NCBI RefSeq assembly: GCF_000374485.1
Contig: NZ_KB894491.1
Span: forward strand, 122,446-186,445
Length of the DNA stretch: 64,000 bases
From: Algicola sagamiensis DSM 14643
Lineage (GTDB): Bacteria > Pseudomonadota > Gammaproteobacteria > Enterobacterales > Alteromonadaceae
Direction: 5' to 3'
How positions within the stretch are numbered: position 1 is the first letter of the stretch; every line of letters begins with the position of its first letter. The notes beneath the pieces were generated by a model that saw only the letters and a list, made by a program, of their open reading frames with translations, was not told where the DNA came from and made no database searches. Below are positions 17,912-27,463 of this stretch, in pieces. The position numbers and the translations under genes were made by a program.

Positions 17912-19048
17912 TTAGTTCTCCTCTCGAATGCCAAGTTTCTTGAGTGGGTGAGAAGATTCATCCCATGGAGAGACAAAAAACTCATCGATCACTTTTGGAT
18001 CCACATCATTGACTGTACGATAAGTCCAAGTCGGATTTCGATCTTTATCGATGAGCAACGCACGAACCCCCTCTGCAAATTCACCAAACTTTCCACAATT
18101 GACCGATAGGCCCAATTCCATTCTGAAACAATCAGCCAAGGTCTTCGTTGCACCAAACTCCATTTGCCGATAAAGAATATGTGCTGAGATCGGACTACCA
18201 TGTTGCAGTGTTTTCTGCGCGCCTAGAAACCATTCATCTTCCGTCTGATACGATAAAATCGCATCCACAACTTCAGCAAGTCGATCATATGTCGTGATCG
18301 ATTCAATCATATTCATGTGTGGCGATAAATTTCCGCGAGGTAACTGACGTAAGTTATTCTGCTCAATCTCACGTAAACGATCGGATAACTTCTGGTGATT
18401 CAGCGCAATCGTGTCCCCCCAGTTTAACGTTTTCAGAGACTCAACAAGGTTTGTTTTTTCTGATGTAGGAACAAAAAAATCAGCGAGTTTTAATGTCTTG
18501 GCGTCTGATGCATTGAGCGGGGCGCCCGTTAATCCTAGAAATAGTCCGCATCCAGTCGGCATTTTATTCAAGAACCAACTTCCGCCTACATCTGGATAAA
18601 GTCCAATGGTAATTTCTGGCATCGCTATGCGAGAACGTTCGGTAACAACACGGTGGCTCGCCCCTGCCATGAGTCCTAACCCACCACCCATGACGATGCC
18701 ATGCCCCAAAAGCAGGATGGGCTTTTCATAGGTATGGATCAAGTAATCCAGTTGGTATTCGTGAGTGAAAAACGTTTCGATTTTTTCCGAATAAGCACCT
18801 TCGTGTGTTTTCATTTCCTGATACAAGGAAACAACGTCTCCACCAGCACAAAAGGCTTTCTCACCTGAACCCTGTAAGAGTACCATCACAACATTCGGGT
18901 CTTCCTGCCATGCAAGTAGCTTTGGGTGGAGCTGTTGGATCATCTCTAGGCTGAGCGCATTCAGCGTTTTTTCTGAATTGAGTGTTGCTGAGCCGATGAT
19001 TTTACCTTGTTCTGTCTGGATTTCTTCAAATAAAACCACATCTGTCAT
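17912..19048 (-). CDS. ivdE: 3-hydroxyisobutyryl-CoA hydrolase
   Basis: 378-residue crotonase-fold enzyme that releases 3-hydroxyisobutyrate from its CoA ester in valine degradation. Family signs are GEKAFCAGGDV, HGIVMGGGLGLMAGASHRV and PEITIGLYPDVGGSWFL, where the MPEITIGLYPDVG block and the length separate hydrolases from simple enoyl-CoA hydratases. A 115-base gap separates it from the acyl-CoA dehydrogenase upstream, where many ivd operons carry ivdD. Confidence 0.88.
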   Translation of the reverse strand: MTDVVLFEEIQTEQGKIIGSATLNSEKTLNALSLEMIQQLHPKLLAWQEDPNVVMVLLQGSGEKAFCAGGDVVSLYQEMKTHEGAYSEKIETFFTHEYQLDYLIHTYEKPILLLGHGIVMGGGLGLMAGASHRVVTERSRIAMPEITIGLYPDVGGSWFLNKMPTGCGLFLGLTGAPLNASDAKTLKLADFFVPTSEKTNLVESLKTLNWGDTIALNHQKLSDRLREIEQNNLRQLPRGNLSPHMNMIESITTYDRLAEVVDAILSYQTEDEWFLGAQKTLQHGSPISAHILYRQMEFGATKTLADCFRMELGLSVNCGKFGEFAEGVRALLIDKDRNPTWTYRTVNDVDPKVIDEFFVSPWDESSHPLKKLGIREEN

Positions 19049-19163
19049 TGTTATACCTTACCTTATCGATCCATCTCATTCAGACTTAAAAAATAAATGA
19101 CCGTTCACTTGCATCCTCTGACATAATCATGCCGAGCCAAGTAAAGAGAAAATAGATGCATGT

Positions 19164-20321
19164 TCAGCGGATTTCACCTGCTGCTTCATGTAATAAACGA
19201 CGCGCAATGATCAGGCGCATAATTTCATTGGTTCCTTCCAGGATTTGATGAACTCGGACATCACGAACATGACGTTCCAATGGATATTCCTGAATATATC
19301 CATACCCGCCATGAAGTTGTAATGCTTCATTACAAACCTGAAAACCAATATCAGTTGCGAATCGCTTTGTCATCGCGCAATAGGCTGTTGCCTCCGGATC
19401 CATCTGATCCAGTTTAAATGCGGCCAGCCTTACCATTTGTCTCGCGGCAACCAGCTCTGTTGCCATATCTGCTAATTTAAATTGGAGCGCTTGGAAAGCT
19501 GCAAGTGGCTTCCCAAATTGCTCTCGTTCCTGCATATATTGAAGGGATTGATTTAAGGCCTGTTGTGCCGTGCCAACGGAGCAGGTTGCGATATTTATTC
19601 TGCCCCCATCTAATCCTTTCATCGCCAGTTTAAACCCTTCTCCTTCATCTGCCAGTCGGAAAGAAGTTGGAACTTTCACATTCTCAAACGTAATAAGACG
19701 AGTTGGTTGTGCATTCCATCCCATTTTTTCTTCCGGTTTTCCATAGATAACACCTTCAGCATCACCAGGAACAACAATGGCAGAAATACCTTTGGGGCCT
19801 TCTTCGCCTGTCCTCGCCATTACCACCAGTACTTCCGTATCACCCGCACCAGAGATGAACATTTTCGAGCCATTGATCACATAGTGATCACCTTCTTTCT
19901 TTGCAGTGGTGCGAAGTGCCGCTGCATCAGAGCCAGATCCTGGCTCAGTCAAACAATACGAGCCTATCTTTTCCCCTGTTGCTAAAGCCTCTCCAAATTC
20001 TTCCTTGACGACTGGCGTCCCCCAGGTCGCAACCATCCATGCCACCATATTGTGAATCGTCAGCATTGCAGTGGTTGTCGTACATCCCATTGCCAATTGT
20101 TCAAAGATAACCGTAGCATCCAGTCTGGATAAGCCTAATCCTCCAACCTCATCTGGCGCATAAAGCCCACAAAAGCCCAACTCCCCGGCTTTTTGTAAGA
20201 CATCTTTTGGAAAATGGTGCTTTTTGTCCCACTCTGCTGCAAATGGGGCTAATTCTTGTTCAGAGAACTGGCGCGCAGTCTCCTCGAAGGCGCGCTGATC
20301 TTCAGTTAAATTAAAATCCAT
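19164..20321 (-). CDS. ivdC: Acyl-CoA dehydrogenase, isobutyryl-CoA/2-methylbutyryl-CoA type
   Basis: 385 residues from ATG 20321, preferred over ATG 20327 because AAGGA is 7 bases away instead of 1. It is an FAD enzyme of the acyl-CoA dehydrogenase family, with CLTEPGSGSDAAALRTTAK and the catalytic Glu in LEGTNEIMRLIIAR near the C-terminus. Operon context (between mmsA and the hydrolase genes) supports oxidation of isobutyryl- or 2-methylbutyryl-CoA from valine and isoleucine. Exact chain preference is inferred. Confidence 0.85.
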   Translation of the reverse strand: MDFNLTEDQRAFEETARQFSEQELAPFAAEWDKKHHFPKDVLQKAGELGFCGLYAPDEVGGLGLSRLDATVIFEQLAMGCTTTTAMLTIHNMVAWMVATWGTPVVKEEFGEALATGEKIGSYCLTEPGSGSDAAALRTTAKKEGDHYVINGSKMFISGAGDTEVLVVMARTGEEGPKGISAIVVPGDAEGVIYGKPEEKMGWNAQPTRLITFENVKVPTSFRLADEGEGFKLAMKGLDGGRINIATCSVGTAQQALNQSLQYMQEREQFGKPLAAFQALQFKLADMATELVAARQMVRLAAFKLDQMDPEATAYCAMTKRFATDIGFQVCNEALQLHGGYGYIQEYPLERHVRDVRVHQILEGTNEIMRLIIARRLLHEAAGEIR

Positions 20322-20331
20322 CGTCATTTCC

Positions 20332-21822
20332 TTACTTCAAATGAATCGACATATTAGGTCCGTGAGCAATATCATCCTCGAACCAGCGTGCAGTAATCGT
20401 TTTGGTTTCTGTATAAAATCGAACGGCTTGTTTACCATACGCATGTTGATCACCGTAGAAAGATCCTTTCCAGCCTGTAAAGGAGAAGAAAGGTAACGGC
20501 ACAGGGATTGGAATGTTGATGCCCACTTGTCCAACTTCAACCTCATGTTGATATTTCCTAGCCGCAGCCCCAGAGGATGTGAAAATAGACGTTCCGTTAC
20601 CATATGGGTTATTGTTCACAATTTCCAAAGCATCTTCTAAAGATTCCACATGCATTGCCAATAACACTGGCCCGAAGATTTCTTCTTGATAAATGTGCAT
20701 TTTCGGGGTGACATCAGCAAACATCGTCGGTCCCACCCAATTGCCTTGCGGGTAGTCAGGATGTGTAAACTCCGAGCCATCCAAAAGACAGCTTGCACCT
20801 TCCTGTTTTCCTTTTTCAATCAAAGACAGGATCCGCTCTTTTGCTTGTGCGCTGACTTGTGGACCATAGGCAGACTTTTCATCCTGCCAAACCCCAGGGC
20901 TCACTTTTGACAGCGCTTCGCCAACTTCTGGGATCCAGTCTTTCGACTCACCAACAAAAACTGCCACAGAAATCGCCATACAACGTTGTCCAGCCGCACC
21001 AACTGATGCGCCAACCAAGTTATTGATGACTTGTTGTTTGTTCGCATCCGGCATCACCACCATATGGTTTTTGGCACCTGCAAATGCTTGAACACGTTTG
21101 AGGTTTTCAGTGCCGCGGCGGTAAATATACTGACCAACAGGGACAGAACCAACGAAGGAAATTGCTTTGATTTCTGGGTGATCTAAAATCGTGTCGACCT
21201 GGTCTTTTCCACCATGAACAATTTGTAAGACGCCTTTGGGCGCACCAGCTTCAAGGAATAACTCAGCAATCCGCATCACCGTCATCGGATCTTGCTCAGA
21301 AGGTTTGAGAACAAAAGTGTTCCCACAAGCAATGGCCATTGGAAACATCCAAAGCGGGATCATGGCAGGAAAATTAAATGGTGTGATCCCCGCACACACG
21401 CCCAATGGTTGGGTATAACTATAGGTGTCAATTTTTCTGGCTACATTTTCGACCGTTTCACCCATCAGCATGGATGGTATATTTGCGGCGTGCTCAACAA
21501 CCTCAATTCCGCGCCAAACATCCCCTTTTGCATCTTCCATCGTTTTACCAAGCTCTTGGCAAATAATTTGTGCAATTTCGTCCTGATGCGCTTTGAGCAA
21601 CATGCCAAATCGCATCATCAGTCGTGCCCGCTCAGAAACAGGGGTTTCTTTCCAAGACTCAAAGGCTTCTTTTGCACTGGAAATGGCAACCTGCATTTCC
21701 TGGTCCGTTGCATAAGGCACTTGTGCAAGTACCTCCTGAGTCGCTGGATCAACAACATCAAGTTTATTGGTGCTTTGTGATTGACAAAACTCACCGTTGA
21801 TTAATAAGGGTACCTGCTTCAT
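20332..21822 (-). CDS. mmsA: Methylmalonate-semialdehyde dehydrogenase (CoA-acylating)
   Basis: 496 residues from ATG 21822, which has GGGG 9 bases upstream and gives the usual family length; upstream in-frame ATGs would add an unlikely N-terminus. It converts methylmalonate semialdehyde to propionyl-CoA. The fold is aldehyde dehydrogenase, with [29 protein letters not shown], catalytic Cys in GQRCMAIS, and EEIFGPVL. It is the ivdB position of the operon, 10 bases before ivdC. Confidence 0.92.
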   Translation of the reverse strand: MKQVPLLINGEFCQSQSTNKLDVVDPATQEVLAQVPYATDQEMQVAISSAKEAFESWKETPVSERARLMMRFGMLLKAHQDEIAQIICQELGKTMEDAKGDVWRGIEVVEHAANIPSMLMGETVENVARKIDTYSYTQPLGVCAGITPFNFPAMIPLWMFPMAIACGNTFVLKPSEQDPMTVMRIAELFLEAGAPKGVLQIVHGGKDQVDTILDHPEIKAISFVGSVPVGQYIYRRGTENLKRVQAFAGAKNHMVVMPDANKQQVINNLVGASVGAAGQRCMAISVAVFVGESKDWIPEVGEALSKVSPGVWQDEKSAYGPQVSAQAKERILSLIEKGKQEGASCLLDGSEFTHPDYPQGNWVGPTMFADVTPKMHIYQEEIFGPVLLAMHVESLEDALEIVNNNPYGNGTSIFTSSGAAARKYQHEVEVGQVGINIPIPVPLPFFSFTGWKGSFYGDQHAYGKQAVRFYTETKTITARWFEDDIAHGPNMSIHLK

Positions 21823-21886
21823 ATTCATCATCCCCATTTGCTCAGCGACACATCGCTGAATATATGTCAAAAAATATGTGAACAAA

Positions 21887-23074
21887 TTAAGCCATCATTT
21901 CAATGGCTATTGCTGTCGCTTCTCCACCACCAATACACAGTGATGCCACACCACGTTTGAGATTTTTTTGTTTTAAGGCATGGATCAAAGTCACCAAAAT
22001 ACGCGCACCACTTGCACCAATTGGATGACCAAGTGCACACGCACCACCGTGGACATTGACGCTTGTTTCATCCAGAGATAATTCTTGAATTGCCAACATC
22101 GTCACCATCGCAAATGCTTCATTGATTTCATATAAATCAACATCACCAGTATTCCAGTGAATTTTTTCAAGCAAATGACGAATAGCCCCAACAGGTGCAG
22201 TTGTGAAGGAAGCTGGTTCTTGGGAGTGAGTTGAATGGCCAACTATCCGACATAGAGGGGTCAAACCTCTCTTTTGGGCTTCACTTTCTCGCATTAAAAT
22301 GAGCGCCGCTGCACCATCAGAGATTGAGCTTGAATTCGCTGCAGTAATTGTCCCTTCTTTTGCAAAGGCAGGACGAAGGCTCGGAATTTTATCAATTCTT
22401 GCTTTTCCGGGCTGTTCATCAGTATCAATTGTGATGTCACCTTTACGCGCCTGGATCGTCACCGGCGTGATTTCTTCTTTAAACCACCCGTTTTCAATGG
22501 CTTGCTGGGCTTTTTTCAATGAGGAAATCGCAAAGTCATCCATGTCACTTCGTGTCATTTTGTATTCATCTGCTGTCGCTTGCGCAAAACAGCCCATTGC
22601 CCCACCTTCGTAAGCATCTTCAAGACCATCCGTCATCATATGATCCATCATCTGCATTGCCCCCATCTTCTGCCCAGAGCGGCTTCCAGAAAGTAAATGT
22701 GGTGCATTCGTCATACTTTCCATACCTCCCGCAACAACAATGTCTACCGAGCCTGCTCGAATCAAATCATGGGCCAGCATCGCTGCTTTCATGCCAGAGC
22801 CACAAACTTTATTGATTGTTGTTGCCCCTGTTGAAACAGAAACCCCAGCTTTGATCATGGCTTGACGGGCAGGCGCCTGCTTTAATCCTGCAGGTAAAAC
22901 ACAACCCATGATCACTTCATCAATGTCCGACGGTTGGATACTGGCATATTGAAGCGCAGCAGCAATCGCTTCTCCACCGAGTTCTGTCGCTTGCTTTGGC
23001 TGAAGTTCTCCCATAAAACCACCCATTGGTGTTCTCTTGGCTGCCACAATGACGACTGGATCTTGATTTTCCAT
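21887..23074 (-). CDS. ivdA: Acetyl-CoA C-acyltransferase (thiolase) of isoleucine degradation
   Basis: 395 residues from ATG 23074, chosen because GAGG lies 9 bases upstream. A biosynthetic/degradative thiolase with nucleophile [11 protein letters not shown], the NEAFA motif, and [14 protein letters not shown] with the final [10 protein letters not shown]. As first gene of the ivd operon it likely cleaves 2-methylacetoacetyl-CoA to acetyl-CoA and propionyl-CoA. A LiuR-type operator lies about 50 bases upstream. Confidence 0.88.
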   Translation of the reverse strand: MENQDPVVIVAAKRTPMGGFMGELQPKQATELGGEAIAAALQYASIQPSDIDEVIMGCVLPAGLKQAPARQAMIKAGVSVSTGATTINKVCGSGMKAAMLAHDLIRAGSVDIVVAGGMESMTNAPHLLSGSRSGQKMGAMQMMDHMMTDGLEDAYEGGAMGCFAQATADEYKMTRSDMDDFAISSLKKAQQAIENGWFKEEITPVTIQARKGDITIDTDEQPGKARIDKIPSLRPAFAKEGTITAANSSSISDGAAALILMRESEAQKRGLTPLCRIVGHSTHSQEPASFTTAPVGAIRHLLEKIHWNTGDVDLYEINEAFAMVTMLAIQELSLDETSVNVHGGACALGHPIGASGARILVTLIHALKQKNLKRGVASLCIGGGEATAIAIEMMA

Positions 23075-23126
23075 TGGTTGATTCCTCAATTGAATTTTTC
23101 CGGAACAAGCGTACACAAATTTGCCG

Positions 23127-23142
23127 TTTACGCCAACGTAAA
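23127..23142. promoter_or_regulatory. LiuR-type operator for the ivd operon
   Basis: A 16-base palindrome TTTACG-CCAA-CGTAAA located 53 bases upstream of the ivdA start. It matches the form of MerR-family LiuR operators as I remember them, and it lies in the divergent region shared with liuR. Confidence 0.65.
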
Positions 23143-23290
23143 TTTGTACGAAGTTTTCGAAAACCCATGATGACTATTGAACCATCAAATTACCCAAAAC
23201 ATCCTATATATTCAGTGCTCAGAGGAAAATCACTTCACCAAATTATATTAATACTTTAGAATGAATCATAATTTTGAACAAGGACACAGC

Positions 23291-23319
23291 TTTACCTTTA
23301 CGTAAACTTACCATATAGT
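23291..23319 (+). promoter_or_regulatory. liuR promoter with LiuR-like operator in the spacer
   Basis: A -35 TTTACC at 23291-23296 and a -10 TATAGT at 23314-23319 with 17-base spacing. The spacer holds the palindrome TTTACGTAAA (23297-23306). Operator placement between -35 and -10 is typical of MerR-family regulators, so liuR is probably autoregulated. Confidence 0.55.
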
Positions 23320-23345
23320 GTCCCACAATCAGTTTTAGGTAATCC

Positions 23346-23756
23346 ATGATGAGTAAAAAAGCTGAAGTCACATTCTCAATCAGCGAATTAGCCAAAGAGT
23401 TCGATATCACAACGCGAAGCATTCGTTTTTATGAAGACCAGGGACTACTTTCACCTAGACGTCAAGGTCAAACACGTATCTATACAAAGCGGGATCGTGT
23501 TCGGTTGAAACTTATACTTCGTGGAAAACGACTTGGCTTTTCACTTGCTGAAACCGGACGGCTCTTTGAGCTTTACGATGCTGATAAATCCAGTGGCACC
23601 CAGTTACGCATTATGCTGGAACTGATCCAGGAAAAGAAAGCTTCGCTTCATCAACAAATGGATGACATTAAAGTAGTCCTGATGGAGCTGGTTACAGCAG
23701 AAAACCGCTGTATTGACACATTAAAACGACTTGAAAAGAGCGAGCAACCAGAATAG
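23346..23756 (+). CDS. liuR: LiuR, MerR-family regulator of branched-chain amino-acid catabolism
   Basis: 136 residues. The MerR winged helix-turn-helix is at residues 10-75 ([20 protein letters not shown], then [17 protein letters not shown] and [19 protein letters not shown]). A C-terminal coiled coil (about 95-130) serves dimerisation. It is encoded immediately before liuA and divergent from the ivd operon, as in other gammaproteobacterial LiuR regulons. The start ATG 23346 is followed by a second ATG. Confidence 0.92.
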   Translation: MMSKKAEVTFSISELAKEFDITTRSIRFYEDQGLLSPRRQGQTRIYTKRDRVRLKLILRGKRLGFSLAETGRLFELYDADKSSGTQLRIMLELIQEKKASLHQQMDDIKVVLMELVTAENRCIDTLKRLEKSEQPE

Positions 23757-23778
23757 CTCGCCCGTTGGAGCTGAGTTT

Positions 23779-24948
23779 ATGATCTCTAGATACAAATCTC
23801 TAAACTTCAATTTAGGCGAAACCGTTGACATGATCCGCGAGCAAGTGAACGCATTTGCGCGGGACGAAATCGCACCGATTGCCGCAGATATTGATGAAAA
23901 GAACGAATTCCCTCTCCCCTTATGGAAAAAGCTCGGTGAGATGGGATTACTAGGGATCACCGTCGACGAACAATATGGCGGTTCCGGATTAGGTTATATT
24001 GAACATGTCATCGCCATGGAAGAGATCAGCAGGGCGTCTGCATCTGTAGGGTTGAGCTATGGTGCATGTTCCAACCTTTGCCTCAACCAAATTCACCGAA
24101 ATGGCTCTGAAGCACAAAAGCAAAAATATCTTCCCAAATTATGTACTGGTGAACACGTTGGTGCATTAGCAATGAGTGAGCCAAATGCTGGCTCTGATGT
24201 CGTCAGTATGCAACTCAAAGCCGAAAAATCTGGCAATCAGTACATTTTAAATGGTAACAAGATGTGGATCACAAATGGTCCAGAAGCAGATGTTTTCGTC
24301 ATTTACGCAAAAACTGATTTGGCTGCTGCATCTCGAGGGATCACTGCATTTATCGTTAAAAAAGGGACGCCTGGATTTTCGCAAGCACAAAAGCTGGATA
24401 AGCTTGGGATGCGCGGTTCCAATACTTGCGAGCTGGTCTTTGAAGATTGTGCGATACCGGAGGAAAGCATTCTTGGTGAGCAGGGCAGCGGCGTGAATGT
24501 TCTCATGAGTGGCCTAGACTACGAGCGCGTTGTCTTATCTGCCGGTCCACTTGGGATCATGCAGGCTTGCATGGATCAAGTTGTTCCATATATCCATGAG
24601 CGCCAGCAATTTAACCAACCTATCGGACAATTTCAGCTGATCCAAGGCAAGATTGCCGACATGTATACACGGATGAACGCAGCTCGCGCTTATGTCTACA
24701 CCGTTGCACAGTCCTGTGATAGAAACGAAACCACACGTAAAGATGCAGCAGGTGCGATCCTCTATAGCGCAGAGTTAGCAACACAAATGGCGCTGGATGC
24801 GATCCAAATCCTCGGTGGAAATGGCTACATTAATGAATACCCGACTGGAAGATTGCTTCGTGATGCAAAGCTCTATGAGATCGGTGCAGGCACTTCTGAG
24901 ATACGCCGCATGCTTATTGGGCGCGAACTATTTAACGAGTCCGCTTAA
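23779..24948 (+). CDS. liuA: Isovaleryl-CoA dehydrogenase
   Basis: 389 residues from ATG 23779, with GGAG about 9 bases upstream; an earlier frame start lies inside liuR. It oxidises isovaleryl-CoA to 3-methylcrotonyl-CoA (leucine pathway, FAD-dependent). Support is [19 protein letters not shown], the IVD-specific catalytic Glu in the helix [12 protein letters not shown], and the C-terminal [16 protein letters not shown], which lacks the Glu used by other acyl-CoA dehydrogenases. It is first in the liuABCDE set. Confidence 0.95.
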   Translation: MISRYKSLNFNLGETVDMIREQVNAFARDEIAPIAADIDEKNEFPLPLWKKLGEMGLLGITVDEQYGGSGLGYIEHVIAMEEISRASASVGLSYGACSNLCLNQIHRNGSEAQKQKYLPKLCTGEHVGALAMSEPNAGSDVVSMQLKAEKSGNQYILNGNKMWITNGPEADVFVIYAKTDLAAASRGITAFIVKKGTPGFSQAQKLDKLGMRGSNTCELVFEDCAIPEESILGEQGSGVNVLMSGLDYERVVLSAGPLGIMQACMDQVVPYIHERQQFNQPIGQFQLIQGKIADMYTRMNAARAYVYTVAQSCDRNETTRKDAAGAILYSAELATQMALDAIQILGGNGYINEYPTGRLLRDAKLYEIGAGTSEIRRMLIGRELFNESA

Positions 24949-25023
24949 AAACGATTTGGTGCAGCATTCTTTCTGCACCCCCTATTTTCCTTCAATTTCA
25001 GATAGCTCAAAAGGACCGATGAC

Positions 25024-26631
25024 GTGGGTAGAATTACGACAAAAATCAATACTCGCAGTGAAGCCTTTCTGACGAATGCAGAAGAAATGCAGCGCTTGGT
25101 CGATGACCTACAACAAAAGCTTCAAACGATTAAACAAGGCGGCGGTGAAAAACTCATTCAAAGGCATGAATCTCGTGGCAAAATGTTTGTTCGAGACAGA
25201 ATTCTCAAACTGATTGATCCAGGTGCACCATTCCTAGAAGTCAGCCAATTCGCTGCTTGGGAATGTTATGAAGAAGAAGTACCATGTGCTGGTGTTGTCG
25301 CTGGTATCGGTCGGGTCAATGGTGTCGAGTGCATGATCATCGGCAACGACGCGACCGTTAAAGGCGGTACTTATTACCCTATCACCGTCAAAAAACACTT
25401 ACGTGCCCAAGAAATTGCCCAGAAGTGTCACCTTCCCTGTATTTATCTTGTTGATTCTGGGGGTGCAAACCTTCCTAGACAGGATGAAGTTTTCCCAGAT
25501 AAAGAGCATTTTGGACGAATTTTCTTTAATCAGGCCAATATGTCTGCGCTGAATATCCCGCAAATCGCCATTGTGATGGGCCTATGTACAGCCGGTGGTG
25601 CCTATGTTCCCGCAATGGCTGATGAGAGTATCATCGTCAAAGAGCAAGGAACGATTTTTCTTGCTGGACCGCCTCTGGTCAAAGCAGCAACGGGTGAAGA
25701 AGTCAGCGCTGAAGAGCTTGGCGGCGCTGATGTCCACTGTAAAATATCTGGGGTTGCAGATCACTACGCACAAAATGATGAACATGCGCTGCAACTCGCC
25801 AGACAAAGTATTGCCCGTCTCAATCGTCAAAAACAAATCAACATGGATATTCGGCCACCGCAAGATCCACTTTATGATGCGGACGAAATTTACGGCATTG
25901 TCGGGACCGATCTTAAAAAGCCATATGATGTCAGAGAAGTTATCGCTCGTATCGTCGATAATTCTGAACTGGACGAATTCAAGCAGTACTACGGTACAAC
26001 ACTCGTGTGTGGTTTCGCCCGAATTTTTGGCTATCCGGTTGGGATCGTCGCCAATAATGGGATCCTCTTTTCTGAATCAGCCCAAAAAGGGGCACATTTT
26101 ATTGAGCTGTGTGCCCAGCGAAAAATCCCCCTCGTTTTCTTACAAAATATTACTGGTTTTATGGTCGGTAAAAAGTATGAGTCTGAAGGCATCGCAAAAC
26201 ATGGCGCGAAAATGGTAACCGCAGTTTCCTGTGCCAATGTGCCCAAATTTACTGTCATTATCGGCGGCAGTTATGGTGCAGGCAATTATGGGATGTGTGG
26301 CCGTGCATATGACCCAACGATGCTCTGGATGTGGCCGAATGCCCGGATTTCTGTCATGGGTGGTGAACAAGCAGCTGGCGTGATGGCACAAGTGACAAAA
26401 GATGGTTTAAAACGCAAAGGAAAGTCTTGGACCGACGCAGAAGAAGCAACGTTTAAAGCTCCGATTATCGAACAATATGAGGAACAAGGGCATCCATATT
26501 ACGCAAGTGCAAGACTTTGGGATGATGGGATCATCGACCCCGCGCAAACCCGGATGGTGCTTGGTCTGGGAATTTCATCGTCCCTGAATGCACCGATTCA
26601 GTCCTCAACTTTTGGTGTATTTCGGATGTAA
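25024..26631 (+). CDS. liuB: Methylcrotonyl-CoA carboxylase carboxyltransferase (beta) subunit
   Basis: 535 residues. It transfers CO2 from biotin to 3-methylcrotonyl-CoA. Family segments include [52 protein letters not shown] and [21 protein letters not shown] 25024 is the start: the ATG three bases upstream is out of frame and ends after 16 codons. AAGGA lies about 8 bases before the GTG. It pairs with liuD. Confidence 0.95.
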   Translation: MGRITTKINTRSEAFLTNAEEMQRLVDDLQQKLQTIKQGGGEKLIQRHESRGKMFVRDRILKLIDPGAPFLEVSQFAAWECYEEEVPCAGVVAGIGRVNGVECMIIGNDATVKGGTYYPITVKKHLRAQEIAQKCHLPCIYLVDSGGANLPRQDEVFPDKEHFGRIFFNQANMSALNIPQIAIVMGLCTAGGAYVPAMADESIIVKEQGTIFLAGPPLVKAATGEEVSAEELGGADVHCKISGVADHYAQNDEHALQLARQSIARLNRQKQINMDIRPPQDPLYDADEIYGIVGTDLKKPYDVREVIARIVDNSELDEFKQYYGTTLVCGFARIFGYPVGIVANNGILFSESAQKGAHFIELCAQRKIPLVFLQNITGFMVGKKYESEGIAKHGAKMVTAVSCANVPKFTVIIGGSYGAGNYGMCGRAYDPTMLWMWPNARISVMGGEQAAGVMAQVTKDGLKRKGKSWTDAEEATFKAPIIEQYEEQGHPYYASARLWDDGIIDPAQTRMVLGLGISSSLNAPIQSSTFGVFRM

Positions 26632-26638
26632 GGAGAAG

Positions 26639-27463
26639 ATGATGAACGATCGTTCTAATGACTTAATCGTCCATATTTCTGAATCAGGTATCGCAACCGT
26701 TACACTCAACCGGGTTGACGTCCACAATGCATTTGATGATCATCTCATTGCGCGCCTGATCGAGACCTTTGAAGGACTCAAACAAAATGATTCTCTGAGA
26801 GCACTGGTTTTGAGCGCAAATGGGAAGACATTTTCAGCTGGCGCAGATCTCAACTGGATGCGCTCAATGGCGAAAAAGAACAGAGAAGAAAATCTAGAAG
26901 ATTCACTTCAATTAGCAAAATTAATGGACGCGCTTACGCACTTTCCGACACCAACCGTTGCGATGATCCAAGGAAATGCCTTTGGTGGCGCCATCGGCCT
27001 CATCGCTTGCTGTGATATTGCGCTTGCCCAATCACATGCAAAATTTTGCTTAAGCGAAGTAAAAATCGGGCTGATCCCTGCCGTAATTAGTCCATATGTG
27101 ATTAGAGCCATTGGGCAACGTCAAGCAAGTCGTTATTTCCTCACAGCAGAAGCATTTGATGCACAAACTGCACAAGATATCGGTTTGATTCACCATATCG
27201 CTGAATCAGCCGAAGCAGCACAGGCGCAACTCGACGTATTCATTAAATCCTTCATGAGGAATGGACCAAAAGCGATGCAACATGCCAAGACACTCATCCA
27301 AAGTGTTGTTGCACATCATGGTACTGAGAGCTCACTGATGCAATTTACTAGCCAGCGTATTGCAGATATACGCACCTCCCCCGAAGGTCAGGAAGGGCTA
27401 TCTTCCTTTCTTGAAAAGCGTTCTCCCGCCTGGCTCATCCAATCCGAAAAAGGAGAGAAATGA
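26639..27463 (+). CDS. liuC: Methylglutaconyl-CoA hydratase
   Basis: 274-residue crotonase-fold enzyme hydrating 3-methylglutaconyl-CoA to HMG-CoA. Motifs are GKTFSAGADLNWMRSMAKK, typical of methylglutaconyl-CoA hydratases, and IQGNAFGGAIGLIACCDIA. The start is ATG 26639 or the adjacent ATG 26642, following AAGGAG; longer readings would overlap liuB. The stop overlaps the liuD start. Confidence 0.92.
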   Translation: MMNDRSNDLIVHISESGIATVTLNRVDVHNAFDDHLIARLIETFEGLKQNDSLRALVLSANGKTFSAGADLNWMRSMAKKNREENLEDSLQLAKLMDALTHFPTPTVAMIQGNAFGGAIGLIACCDIALAQSHAKFCLSEVKIGLIPAVISPYVIRAIGQRQASRYFLTAEAFDAQTAQDIGLIHHIAESAEAAQAQLDVFIKSFMRNGPKAMQHAKTLIQSVVAHHGTESSLMQFTSQRIADIRTSPEGQEGLSSFLEKRSPAWLIQSEKGEK

